Shown here: positions 26,207 through 34,863 of the stretch, in pieces | How the letters are laid out: the number at the start of each line of letters is the position of its first letter | Position numbering within the stretch: the first letter of the stretch is position 1 | Assembly: GCA_944384155.1 (NCBI GenBank) | Contig: CALWSG010000013.1 | Coordinates: 1 to 64,000, forward strand | Direction: 5' to 3' | DNA: 64,000 nucleotides | Origin: an uncultured Lachnospiraceae bacterium | GTDB lineage: Bacteria; Bacillota; Clostridia; Lachnospirales; Lachnospiraceae | Notes under the pieces: model-generated | What the model was told of the DNA's origin: nothing | Seen by the model: only the letters and a program-made list of their open reading frames with translations | Database searches by the model: none | Made by a program: the position numbers and the translations under genes

Positions 26207-26668
26207 TTAAATATTTTTTACCACAACCTCATTTAGCTTAAGATTCTTTCCGTATGTATATCCCGCATATATTTTATCACTGTTTTCCATTGATTTCTCA
26301 TTACACAAGCTGTTTGCGGCAACAGCTCTAAAAGCATTTCCTATTTCTTCCATCACTTTAACGGCACTTTCAAAATCTTTATCCGTTATATGTGCATTGC
26401 CATGTATAAGTATCCTTTTTACATACATATAAAGACTTAAAAGATTATATGATATATCATATTTCATATCAAGGCTTGAGCTTAAATCATCAACAAAACT
26501 CATTGCTCTTTTTACAAAAACGGAAAAGCTTTCCCTGTCATTGTCTTTTAAAGCACTCACTGCATCACTTATATAGTTATTAATTATTTCACATGTTATG
26601 GACACCAGCTCTGTTTTTGAGCTTTGTGATATTCTCACGGAATACTCGTTTATCTGTTCCTTAGTCAT
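26207..26668 (-). CDS. fliS: Flagellar export chaperone FliS
   Basis: The 153-residue helical protein holds the flagellin C terminus in the cytoplasm before export. SQSSKTELVSITCEIINNYI matches the FliS family (normally ...LLLMLYDGAI...), though it is a diverged member. The length is close to the family norm. It lies immediately after flagellin, its client. The start at 26668 follows GGAG by 6 nt, and the ATG four codons upstream lies within that site. The leader carries copy C of the shared element. Confidence 0.83.
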   Translation of the reverse strand: MTKEQINEYSVRISQSSKTELVSITCEIINNYISDAVSALKDNDRESFSVFVKRAMSFVDDLSSSLDMKYDISYNLLSLYMYVKRILIHGNAHITDKDFESAVKVMEEIGNAFRAVAANSLCNEKSMENSDKIYAGYTYGKNLKLNEVVVKNI

Positions 26669-26733
26669 AATAATCTCCATTCCTGAGCGTTTATGTTGGG
26701 GGCTTATTTGCGACGCTCCGGCACAAAACAGCC
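26669..26733 (-). promoter_or_regulatory. Shared structured leader, copy C (fliS)
   Basis: On the minus strand a hairpin (26733-26722 with 26712-26701, 10 of 12 paired) presents the loop CCGGAGCGT (26721-26713). Ten bases later ACGCTCAGG (26690-26682) is complementary to that loop at 8 of 9 positions, and AATGGAGATTATT-ATG follows. Loop-target pairing would make a pseudoknot just before the ribosome site. The alternative is CTC pairing with GAG of the ribosome site. Confidence 0.65.
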
Positions 26734-26764
26734 AAAGCTATACCAATATTGGGATACCTTACAT

Positions 26765-28168
26765 TTACTGCAAAAGCTGCAGCACCTTATCAGGAAGCTG
26801 GTTTGCCTGTGCAAGCATTGATGTTGCCGCCTGTGACATAACATTATATGTGGTATATTTTGTCATTTCATCTGCCATATCCACATCTTCTATTCTTGAA
26901 AGTGAAGCTGTCATGTTTTCTTCCGTAACCTCAAGGGTCGAAACAGTATGCTCCATTCTGTTCTGATATGCACCAAGTCTTGAGCGGATTTCAGATATAT
27001 ATCCGATTGCCTCCTGAGATATTGTTATTGCATTTCCGCAGCCCTCCGATGTATATGTTCTTATCTTATCAAGCCTAAGTGTTTTGGAGCTTATCTCCGG
27101 TATCTCTATGTCTATCTCCTGATATTCATTTGCCCCCACCTGTATTGTCATGGCACCTGCATCAGTAACACCTGATCTTACCCTGTATCTGCTGCCGGCA
27201 GTGAGTCCTTCTCCTATTTCTATTTTCATCTCAAAGCCGTCATAATCCTTAATGGTAATTTCCTTTCCTGAAACTGAATATGATGCAGATGTTGTAAATT
27301 GAGAGTCATCTGCCGCACCATATAAAGCTACCACCGTTCCGTCCTGTCCGGATACCTTAACTTCCTTGTCCGCCAAGCCAAGTGCATTTGCTATCTCATC
27401 TGACGTACTGATATTAACAGAATAAGCAGAGCCATACTCAATCTGTGTGAATGTAAATGACGCAGTACCCGTAAGACTTCCCGTATATGTAATTTCCACT
27501 CCTGCTTTTTCTCCCGCCTCCATAAATTTCTCATATATATCGGTAAGGGTATCATTTTCACCTATTTCAACAGAAGCTCCGTTTATCTTTATGGTTCCCT
27601 CAGGTATACTTCCATTTGTCACATTTCCTGTAGAAAGCTGTGCCTTTTCCTCTGTTGCCTCATATAAAAGCTCATATTCTCCTGCATTTACCCCTGTAGA
27701 TGTATATGTTATCTTTGCATAATCCTGATATGTATATGTCTTTCTTGCCAAACTGCCATCTAACAATGTTCTTGTATTAAAATCCGTGTCCGTAGATACC
27801 CTGTCTATCTCATCTCTTATCTGGGATATTTCATTCATTATGCTCACTCTGTCATCATCAGTATATGTATCACTGGCTCCCTGAACAGACAGCTCATTAA
27901 TTCTTTGAAGCATAGACTGAATTTCCGCCAATGCTCCCTCTGCGGTTTCCACTACGGATATTCCGTCTGAGGTATTTTGATTTGCTCTGTCAAGATTTCT
28001 TATCTGTGTTTTCATCTTTACTGAAAGTGATGCCCCTACAGGATTTTCTCTTATATCTATAAGCTTATTGCCTGATGAAAGCTTCTGTAAAGATAATGAA
28101 AGCTTATCATCTGTACTGTTTAACTGATAGCAGGCCCTAAGTGCTGCCACATTTGTATTTATTCTCAT
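26765..28168 (-). CDS. hag: Flagellin
   Basis: The 467-residue filament protein has a conserved N-terminal D0/D1 region (MRINTNVAALRA to about 150) and C-terminal D1/D0 region (about 375-467, ending QANQLPDKVLQLLQ). The central variable domain contains a flagellin-IN-like motif (IKINGASVEIG...). The start at 28168 follows GGAG by 6 nt. Longer in-frame starts have no ribosome site. fliS follows 96 bp downstream with its own structured leader. No classical sigma-28 promoter was found in the 165-bp leader. Confidence 0.96.
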   Translation of the reverse strand: MRINTNVAALRACYQLNSTDDKLSLSLQKLSSGNKLIDIRENPVGASLSVKMKTQIRNLDRANQNTSDGISVVETAEGALAEIQSMLQRINELSVQGASDTYTDDDRVSIMNEISQIRDEIDRVSTDTDFNTRTLLDGSLARKTYTYQDYAKITYTSTGVNAGEYELLYEATEEKAQLSTGNVTNGSIPEGTIKINGASVEIGENDTLTDIYEKFMEAGEKAGVEITYTGSLTGTASFTFTQIEYGSAYSVNISTSDEIANALGLADKEVKVSGQDGTVVALYGAADDSQFTTSASYSVSGKEITIKDYDGFEMKIEIGEGLTAGSRYRVRSGVTDAGAMTIQVGANEYQEIDIEIPEISSKTLRLDKIRTYTSEGCGNAITISQEAIGYISEIRSRLGAYQNRMEHTVSTLEVTEENMTASLSRIEDVDMADEMTKYTTYNVMSQAATSMLAQANQLPDKVLQLLQ

Positions 28169-28270
28169 TCTAATCTCCATTCTGGAGTGTTTTTTTGCGA
28201 CGTGGCGACGCAAATCTTCAATTTGCGTCTGCCATCAGGGCTTATTTGTGACACTCCGGCACAAATAGCC
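28169..28270 (-). promoter_or_regulatory. Shared structured leader, copy D (flagellin)
   Basis: On the minus strand GGCTATTTGTG (28270-28260) pairs with 28250-28239 around loop CCGGAGTGT (28259-28251). A second hairpin (28229-28221 with 28215-28207) is inserted. Then ACACTCCAG (28190-28182) is complementary to the loop at 8 of 9 positions, followed by AATGGAGATTAGA-ATG. Compared with copy C, the loop changes GCGT to GTGT and the target changes ACGC to ACAC. CTCC can alternatively pair with the GGAG ribosome site. Confidence 0.7.
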
Positions 28271-28306
28271 GTGTGAAAAATAAGCTTTCGAGCTTATTTT
28301 TCACAC
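28271..28306. terminator. 16-bp hairpin between the 978-residue protein gene and flagellin
   Basis: GTGTGAAAAATAAGCT (28271-28286) is perfectly inverse to 28291-28306 around TTCG. It probably ends or attenuates the transcript of the upstream gene. A near-identical hairpin with the same flanking CACAAATrGCC occurs at 53208-53254. Confidence 0.65.
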
Positions 28307-28333
28307 TATGTATCCCTCCGTTTATATCTCAAG

Positions 28334-31270
28334 TTAATTAACTATGTTAGTTATCGGCATTTCCGCCCAAATCTTAAGTGCTTTCAAAAATGTTTTGGCC
28401 GTATCGTAAAGCTCCCTGGCTGTGGAACCGGAATTATCCCCGTCTCCCGTGCTTTGCACGGTAATATCCTCTGCCGGCACAACTGCAATATCAGCCTTTC
28501 TTCCAAGCATTTCTGAAAATACTTTCATATTCTGTGAAATATGATTGCAGATTTCATTATTTTTGCACCTGATTATTCCCCATACCGTGTCAGACTTAAC
28601 GGTGAATTCTCCGTTTATACTGCCCAGTATTTCATTATCAAGCTCTATTTCCACCTTACTTTCCTCTTTTCCCCCGCTGTTGGCAAATCTTACCTTTACC
28701 ATAACACTTTCCCCATTTATATCCACAGGTATATGATAACATTTATTTTGTGCCGATTTTGCCATAAATGCCGTAACCTGTGCAAGCCTTCTGTATTTAA
28801 GACAGTCCTCCTGCCCGGCATCAAGACCTTCCCTGTATTGCTCCTCCGCCTGCCGGTTAAGCTCTTCGTAACCTTCCAGCACCTCCTCGTGGTCTTCAAA
28901 CCTGTCCAATATAACATTTTCACTGTCTAATGTATTTTTTAACATTCTCCTTATTTCCCCGCCATTTGTCATAAGCATTGCTTCTGCCGCAATATTGGCT
29001 GTGGTATATGTTATTTTTCCGTCAAGAAAATCAACCATCATTTTTTCCGTAAACCGCACACTATTTTCCTTTGATGCCTTATCAATAATGCTCTTAATAT
29101 CCTCTGCCATATATTCCTCATACAAACTTCCCAAGCGGCGGGATTCGGCAATATTCTCAGGCGTAAGATATATTTCTTCCAAACCGGCTACTGTAGGATT
29201 TTCTCCATGATTTTTATTTGTAATATTTTCCAGTATATCTGCCAGCTTATTTTTAATAAGTCTTCCCTCATAATATCCTGTATTTTCATTTATGGTAACA
29301 TTCATGCCATACTTTGACCTGGATTTTTCTGCCGTGAGAAGATTTCCCAATGTAAGAGCCGCACCCTCTGCCGTCACTGCTCCTATTGCTCTTGTGTCTG
29401 CTTTCTCTATGGTTTTTAAGGCTCGGTACAATTCAATATATGCCTGTCTTTTTTCTTCTGTAAAATTTCCTGATTTTTCCAGCTTCCACAGATATTTTGC
29501 ATACTCTTCATTTTCCTCTGCTCCTATTTCACTGTTTATCTTAAGAAGCCTGTCATTTAAATCTTCTATATCTTCCTTTAAAGGATTTATGCCATTTTCA
29601 ATGAGATATGCCGCAGTCTTTGGCGTTATATTTTTTATTGCCCTGTCAACCTCTGAGGCTTTCTCTGCAATGAACACTATACTTTCCCTTGTAATAGGCA
29701 TCGAATTATATCCAAGTATTCTCACGGCTCTCCTTGTGTCCCTGTCTGCTGTCAGTCCGGTATCCTGAATAATTTGGTCAATGTTTCCAAATGCCTTTTT
29801 CAAGCTGTCCCCCAGGTCTGTCCTTACTTCTGTCCCAAGTGTCTCATAGGCCGTTCCTGCTTTTTCGTATGCCTGCTTTAACCTTATTCCCTCATCATAC
29901 ACATTTTGCATATCAAAGTTTTTCTCACTGTAAGCCGCCCCGCCTACTGCCGCCACGGGAAGCTTCTTTACCTCACCCATAATACTCATTACATTTGCAA
30001 GGATATCTGCTTTTGAAGTGTCAGGCTGTGTTAAAAAGGCAGAATAAAATTTAGTATTTTCCTCCTTAACAGCATTCACAATATATTCTATTTCCGTATA
30101 TGTAATATCAACTCCCAGCTTTTCCATGAGGACTGCACCCTCCATGGTCATTACCGCCTTTGCCTCTTCAATTATCTGCTTTGCCTTTGCTAACTGCCTG
30201 TCGTATCCCTCTTCTTTACTATAAAAGCCTTCCTCCATTGCAGCTTTATCTTTCCCGGGAGCTTCCTCCAAATATCTTTTAATATTGGCAGCATTCAGTG
30301 TAAGCCTGTTTCTTACTATATATTCCACTGCATCATTTCCTGCATTTCTGATTGTGCTTACCACATCTTCTGCCTTTTTGGCATCTATCCACCCCTCTGT
30401 CATATACCCGTTTTCCGCCCCTGAATTAAAGATTTCCGCAAGCACCATATTTGCTTTTATGGATTCAGTATTTCTATCAGAAGGATTTTCAATATCCTGT
30501 AATTTCATGTATTTTACAAGGTTGTCCACCGTCAGGGGAATATCTCTTTCAAGAAGCCATTTGGCACTGTCAACTGCCCTGTTATCAGCTTCTATTCCGT
30601 TTTTCTCCATAAATTTTTCTACCTGTGATTTAAGCTGCTCCCACTGGTCTTTATCCATTTTCACCTGTACTTCATTCTGCGAATTTTCATTAGAGTGCAC
30701 TGCCATATATACATTTTCCACAGTTGGCTCCATATTATTTTTCAACAGATACTCCTTTGCACTGTCATTAATTTTTCCCACGCTCTCTGCCATTTTAACG
30801 CCGTTTGCAAGAGACTTTGACTTTATAACCATGTCAATCTTTTTCCCGCTTATATCTAATGAGGATATATCCTTTCCCCCATATGCAGCAAGCTGTATCT
30901 GTATTCTCTCATAAACAGTAACTATTGTGCCTATTTCCTCTTTGTCTGCCGTTATTCCAAGCTCCGACATTTTTGAGTAATCCTCATCAGTTACAAGGTT
31001 TTTAAGAGTATCTATGGCATCATTTAAAAATGATAACGCACTGTCAGACATTGTTTTATTCCCTTTATCAATGCCTGTCTCCATCTCTGTTAATTTTGAA
31101 TTTTTATCATATACCTGACCTAATCCGCTGTTCTTTTCAAGCCTGTCACTGCCAAAGTTTACCGCGGCATATTCTTTGAAGGTATTTTTTGTATCTGTTA
31201 CACCACTTTTACTATTATCAGCAAAAAAGCCCTTATATTCTGATAATATTTTATCTATATTTACCTGCAT
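28334..31270 (-). CDS. DUF6240-like flagellar-locus protein with FliK-like C terminus
   Basis: The 978-residue product has no signal peptide. It resembles large proteins I associate with flagellar loci of Lachnospiraceae (DUF6240-like). A degenerate repeat of about 17 residues, roughly L(hydrophobic)-x3-[NDG]-hydrophobic-x-[LP]-T-x2-N-[ILV]-x2-[YA], occurs near 175, 238, 317, 381, 517, 555 and 747. Residues about 848-925 (MVKVRF...EIELDNEILGSINGEF) resemble the hook-length control FliK C-terminal domain. It lies upstream of flagellin on the same strand, separated by a hairpin. A role in flagellar assembly is inferred. Confidence 0.65.
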   Translation of the reverse strand: MQVNIDKILSEYKGFFADNSKSGVTDTKNTFKEYAAVNFGSDRLEKNSGLGQVYDKNSKLTEMETGIDKGNKTMSDSALSFLNDAIDTLKNLVTDEDYSKMSELGITADKEEIGTIVTVYERIQIQLAAYGGKDISSLDISGKKIDMVIKSKSLANGVKMAESVGKINDSAKEYLLKNNMEPTVENVYMAVHSNENSQNEVQVKMDKDQWEQLKSQVEKFMEKNGIEADNRAVDSAKWLLERDIPLTVDNLVKYMKLQDIENPSDRNTESIKANMVLAEIFNSGAENGYMTEGWIDAKKAEDVVSTIRNAGNDAVEYIVRNRLTLNAANIKRYLEEAPGKDKAAMEEGFYSKEEGYDRQLAKAKQIIEEAKAVMTMEGAVLMEKLGVDITYTEIEYIVNAVKEENTKFYSAFLTQPDTSKADILANVMSIMGEVKKLPVAAVGGAAYSEKNFDMQNVYDEGIRLKQAYEKAGTAYETLGTEVRTDLGDSLKKAFGNIDQIIQDTGLTADRDTRRAVRILGYNSMPITRESIVFIAEKASEVDRAIKNITPKTAAYLIENGINPLKEDIEDLNDRLLKINSEIGAEENEEYAKYLWKLEKSGNFTEEKRQAYIELYRALKTIEKADTRAIGAVTAEGAALTLGNLLTAEKSRSKYGMNVTINENTGYYEGRLIKNKLADILENITNKNHGENPTVAGLEEIYLTPENIAESRRLGSLYEEYMAEDIKSIIDKASKENSVRFTEKMMVDFLDGKITYTTANIAAEAMLMTNGGEIRRMLKNTLDSENVILDRFEDHEEVLEGYEELNRQAEEQYREGLDAGQEDCLKYRRLAQVTAFMAKSAQNKCYHIPVDINGESVMVKVRFANSGGKEESKVEIELDNEILGSINGEFTVKSDTVWGIIRCKNNEICNHISQNMKVFSEMLGRKADIAVVPAEDITVQSTGDGDNSGSTARELYDTAKTFLKALKIWAEMPITNIVN

Positions 31271-31317
31271 ATCATCTTCTGCCTTTCATAATCTTTACAC
31301 AAGCTCTGTGCTATGCT

Positions 31318-31593
31318 TTATATATCGGCAGACTCCGGGGATTCCTTAACTGACATGCATGCTCTTGCCTCCTGTGCCTTTACCTCATTTAGTATTATTT
31401 TATACCTTATCTGCAGTGCGTTCAGCTCATATATACAGCAGTCTATCATATCGGGCTCCACAACATATGACAGATTTGTGTATACCGCATCTATAGCCTC
31501 TCGTGCCTGTTTCAGCTCCTTCAAAAGTTCATTTTTTTTATTTATCTCTTCATTTTTATCTTCCTTGTTCCTGTCCTTGAATATAAACTTCAT
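31318..31593 (-). CDS. DUF2508 (YaaL-like) protein
   Basis: The 91-residue charged helical protein has the DUF2508 pattern of a basic N-terminal helix followed by VVEPDMIDCCIYELNALQIRY. YaaL-type proteins often sit near recR in Firmicutes and have no known role. Here it lies 47 bp upstream of the 978-residue protein gene in the same direction. The start at 31593 (MKFIFKDRN) follows GGAAGGA by about 10 nt; the ORF start 30 nt earlier lacks a ribosome site. Confidence 0.75.
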   Translation of the reverse strand: MKFIFKDRNKEDKNEEINKKNELLKELKQAREAIDAVYTNLSYVVEPDMIDCCIYELNALQIRYKIILNEVKAQEARACMSVKESPESADI

Positions 31594-31889
31594 AATTATC
31601 AAATCCTTCCCACTATGGTTCATTATATGAAATGATATATAAATTATGTTCCTATTTTTTTGTTTTATGCCTTCCTTCTTTAAATCTTTGTTAATCTTCT
31701 AAATGCAGCTTAATTTTACAGTTTATTTGTTTTTAATTTTGTCATTGTTTTTTATTCGTTTTGTAATTTTATTGCAATTTTTTTCATTTTTTCTGTAGAC
31801 AAAAGTTTTTTTATATTATAAAATGACCTCACTTCTTAATTTTGTTTTTCGTTATCTGTTCCTATACCTTTCAGGAGGTGAAGCAGCAT

Positions 31890-32897
31890 ATGAATAACGG
31901 ACTGATTGCTATTATGGATTATGAAGAAGCTTATACTGTAAAGCTGGCCGATTTTTTCAGAGCCAAAAGCGGAATAAATTATGATGTTTATGTATTCACT
32001 AATATTCATTCCTTTTTAGAATTTAATAAAAACAATTTTACAGATATTTTAATAATTTCTGAAATCTACGGTGATTACATTGCTGACTTTATCAATGTTG
32101 GTCAAATATATATCTTATCAGAGGGTTCAATAAATATTTCTCTTGCAGACTTTTCATGTATATACAAATATCAATCTGCCGAAAATATTATCAGGGAGAT
32201 TATGACAGGCTATTGTGCACTAAACATACCTCCCTCCAGAATATCTCTCAAAGCTGCCGATGCAGTTATAAGAAGTATTTATTCTCCTGTAAAAAGATGT
32301 GGAAAAACAACCTTCGCTCTTGTACTCGGCTGTCTTTTGGCAAAAAATGAAAGTTCTTTGTTTATAAGTCTTGAGGAATATTCATATATCTCACTATATA
32401 CTGAAGCTTCCTACTCTGACGACCTTTCAGATCTTTTATATTTTTATGGTCAAAGTCCTTATAATCTTGATAAAAAACTACTGTCAATGTCACATTCCCT
32501 GCATCAGCTTGATTTTATTCCGCCTATGCGTTTTTCACTTGATTTGAAATATTTAAGCGGCGAAGATTGGGCTAAATTTATACATGACATTATTTCCATA
32601 GGCAAATATAAAAATATTATATTAGACATTTCAGACTGCATAATTGATATTTTTAAGTTACTGTCTATATCTGACATCATTTACTTTCCTGTTTTAGATG
32701 ATGATATATCAAAGGGAAAGATAGACAGATTTAAGGAAACAGTACGGCATATGAAGCTTGACAGTATTCTTAATAATTTAAAGGAGATTAAACTTCCCCT
32801 GCCTGATATGCTTTCCGGGGACAATATGTTTACCGGCTTACTTTATGGCTCCTACGGCTCATGGGTATCGAAGCTTATTAATGAGTATGGCAAATAA
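31890..32897 (+). CDS. tadZ: TadZ-like pilus-locus ATPase
   Basis: The 335-residue protein heads the Tad operon. An N-terminal atypical receiver-like domain (about 1-110) is followed by a ParA/MinD-like ATPase domain (about 125-330). TadZ proteins place the pilus machine at the pole. The nucleotide site reads SPVKRCGKTTFAL; the GKTT is kept, but the signature lysine of KGGxGKT is not in its normal place. AGGAGGTG lies 9 nt before the ATG. It overlaps tadA by 17 bp. Confidence 0.82.
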   Translation: MNNGLIAIMDYEEAYTVKLADFFRAKSGINYDVYVFTNIHSFLEFNKNNFTDILIISEIYGDYIADFINVGQIYILSEGSINISLADFSCIYKYQSAENIIREIMTGYCALNIPPSRISLKAADAVIRSIYSPVKRCGKTTFALVLGCLLAKNESSLFISLEEYSYISLYTEASYSDDLSDLLYFYGQSPYNLDKKLLSMSHSLHQLDFIPPMRFSLDLKYLSGEDWAKFIHDIISIGKYKNIILDISDCIIDIFKLLSISDIIYFPVLDDDISKGKIDRFKETVRHMKLDSILNNLKEIKLPLPDMLSGDNMFTGLLYGSYGSWVSKLINEYGK

Positions 32898-34119
32898 AAC
32901 CTTTTTCCAATCTATAAGAAACTCTCTTATTTCAAAAATTAATTTTGCACAGGATATTGATAACGAATCATTAGAAGCACTGATTGACAACGAAATTACA
33001 GAAGTATCAAAGAGCAGCTACATTTCTCTCAAAACACGTCTTTCTCTTAGAAATGACCTTTTTTATTCCATCAGGGGACTGGACATTCTGGAAGAATTTT
33101 TATGTGACGACTCTGTTACCGAAATAATGATTAACGGATATAATCATATTTTTATCGAAAAAAACGGTAAAATACATGAAACCCAAAAATCCTTCTCATC
33201 CAAGGAAAAGCTTGAGGATATTATCCAACAGATTGTTTCGTCCTCAAACAAACGTGTGAACCGTTCTTCCCCTATTGTTGATACACGCCTTTCTGACGGC
33301 TCAAGAGTTAATGTTGTTTTAGATCCTATATCTATAGACGGTCCTGCCTTAACCATTAGACGTTTTCCAAAGATTCCTCTTACAATAGATTATCTTACGG
33401 ATTCCGGCTCCATAAGCCACGAGGCTGCACATATGCTAAAGCTTCTGGTGGCTGCCCGCTATAATATATTTATAAGCGGCAGTACAGGCTCCGGCAAAAC
33501 CACATTTCTCAACATACTTTCAGGATTTATTCCCTCAGACCAGCGTGTCATAACAATAGAAGATTCAGCAGAGCTTCAGCTTACACAGCTGAAAAATCTC
33601 ATACGCCTTGAATCAAGACCGGCAAACATGGAAGGAGATGGTGAAATTTCCATACGAGAGCTTATAAAAACAAGTCTTCGCATGCGTCCAGACAGAATTA
33701 TTGTGGGTGAAGTAAGAGGAGGTGAAACTCTTGATATGCTTCAGGCAATGAATACGGGACATGACGGTTCTCTTTCTACAGGGCATGGAAATAACCCTGT
33801 TGATATGATTTCACGTCTTGAAACCATGATACTTATGAATATTGATATGCCTATAACTGCAATACGGAGTCAGATTGCCTCTGCCATTGATATTATGGTT
33901 CATCTCGGAAGACTTCGGGACGGCTCCAGACGTGTTATAAATATTTCCGAAATACTGTCCTTTAAAGACAGCTCTGTTATTCTGAATCCCCTTTTTCTGT
34001 TTAAGGAAACTGGTGAAGATTCCAATGGGAAAATTCTGGGAATTCTTGAGAAACAAAACACTGCTCTTTCTAACACATTTAAATTAAATGCCGCAGGCAT
34101 AAAGGAGTCTGACTTATGA
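32881..34119 (+). CDS. tadA: TadA/CpaF-type secretion ATPase
   Basis: The 412-residue hexameric ATPase powers Flp pilus assembly. Walker A is GSTGSGKTT, preceded by the DTRLSDGSRVNVV strand of the N-terminal domain. The aspartate box is RMRPDRIIVGEVRGGE, and the histidine box is STGHGNNP. The gene overlaps tadZ at its start and tadB at its stop (ATGA), so the block is translationally coupled. The chosen ATG at 32881 has only a weak ribosome site; 32887 is an alternative. Confidence 0.93.
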   Translation: MSMANKTFFQSIRNSLISKINFAQDIDNESLEALIDNEITEVSKSSYISLKTRLSLRNDLFYSIRGLDILEEFLCDDSVTEIMINGYNHIFIEKNGKIHETQKSFSSKEKLEDIIQQIVSSSNKRVNRSSPIVDTRLSDGSRVNVVLDPISIDGPALTIRRFPKIPLTIDYLTDSGSISHEAAHMLKLLVAARYNIFISGSTGSGKTTFLNILSGFIPSDQRVITIEDSAELQLTQLKNLIRLESRPANMEGDGEISIRELIKTSLRMRPDRIIVGEVRGGETLDMLQAMNTGHDGSLSTGHGNNPVDMISRLETMILMNIDMPITAIRSQIASAIDIMVHLGRLRDGSRRVINISEILSFKDSSVILNPLFLFKETGEDSNGKILGILEKQNTALSNTFKLNAAGIKESDL

Positions 34120-34862
34120 AATTAACTGATTACAGAGTTTACAAATTGTCATACAGTGAATATCTTATTTACGGAGCTGTAATGCTTATATTTATTATAC
34201 TTATTTCCTATCTGTTTTATCATTCACTGCTGCCATCGATTTTTCTGCTTCCCTGCTCTTTTATTTACTATAAGCAGATTGCTTATATTCTATACCGCAG
34301 AAGAAACGAAAGGCTCTGTAAACAGTTTATGGACTCTATCCTTTCCTTATCTGCCTCTCTTGAAGCAGGCAGCTCTATGGAAAATGCAATTTGGGAGGCC
34401 TATCTTCAAATATCTGTTATTTACTCAAGGAACTGCTATATAGCTCACGAGCTTAATGCCATACATAACCAGCTAAAGCTGTCTATTCCCATAGAGGAGG
34501 CATTCTCAAACCTTGCAGCCAGAACAGATATTGAAGATATCCTTACCTTCTGTGATATCCTTAAAATTGCTAAAAGAACTGATGGAAATCTTGCGGCTAT
34601 AATAAAAACAACAGTTAATACTATCAGTGAAAAATTTCATATATCAAGGGAAATCAGAACAAATATAAACGGAAAAAAGCTGGAACAGCTTATAATGATT
34701 TTTATGCCAATATTTATTATTATCTATATACGTCTGTCATCACCCGGCTTTTTCAACTGCCTGTATCATAATTTGCCGGGCATAGCCTTTGTAACTGTAT
34801 GTCTTCTATTTTACGGACTTTCCGTTCTTATATCCATAAAAATCACAAGAATCGAGGTGTAA
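34116..34862 (+). CDS. tadB: TadB-like inner membrane platform protein
   Basis: The 248-residue protein is a type II secretion F-domain member. Two N-terminal transmembrane helices (about 18-50) are followed by a cytoplasmic helical domain (about 70-185, SLSASLEAGSSMENAI) and two C-terminal helices. It is shorter than many TadB proteins because the N-terminal part is reduced. Its ATG overlaps the tadA stop by 4 bp. Confidence 0.85.
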   Translation: MKLTDYRVYKLSYSEYLIYGAVMLIFIILISYLFYHSLLPSIFLLPCSFIYYKQIAYILYRRRNERLCKQFMDSILSLSASLEAGSSMENAIWEAYLQISVIYSRNCYIAHELNAIHNQLKLSIPIEEAFSNLAARTDIEDILTFCDILKIAKRTDGNLAAIIKTTVNTISEKFHISREIRTNINGKKLEQLIMIFMPIFIIIYIRLSSPGFFNCLYHNLPGIAFVTVCLLFYGLSVLISIKITRIEV

Positions 34863-34863
34863 T

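Noticed and set aside
31796..31822. TAGACA/TATAAA as promoter of the Tad operon
   Set aside because: The spacing is 15 bp and the -10 match is poor in a T-rich region where many such pairs arise. The true promoter was not identified.
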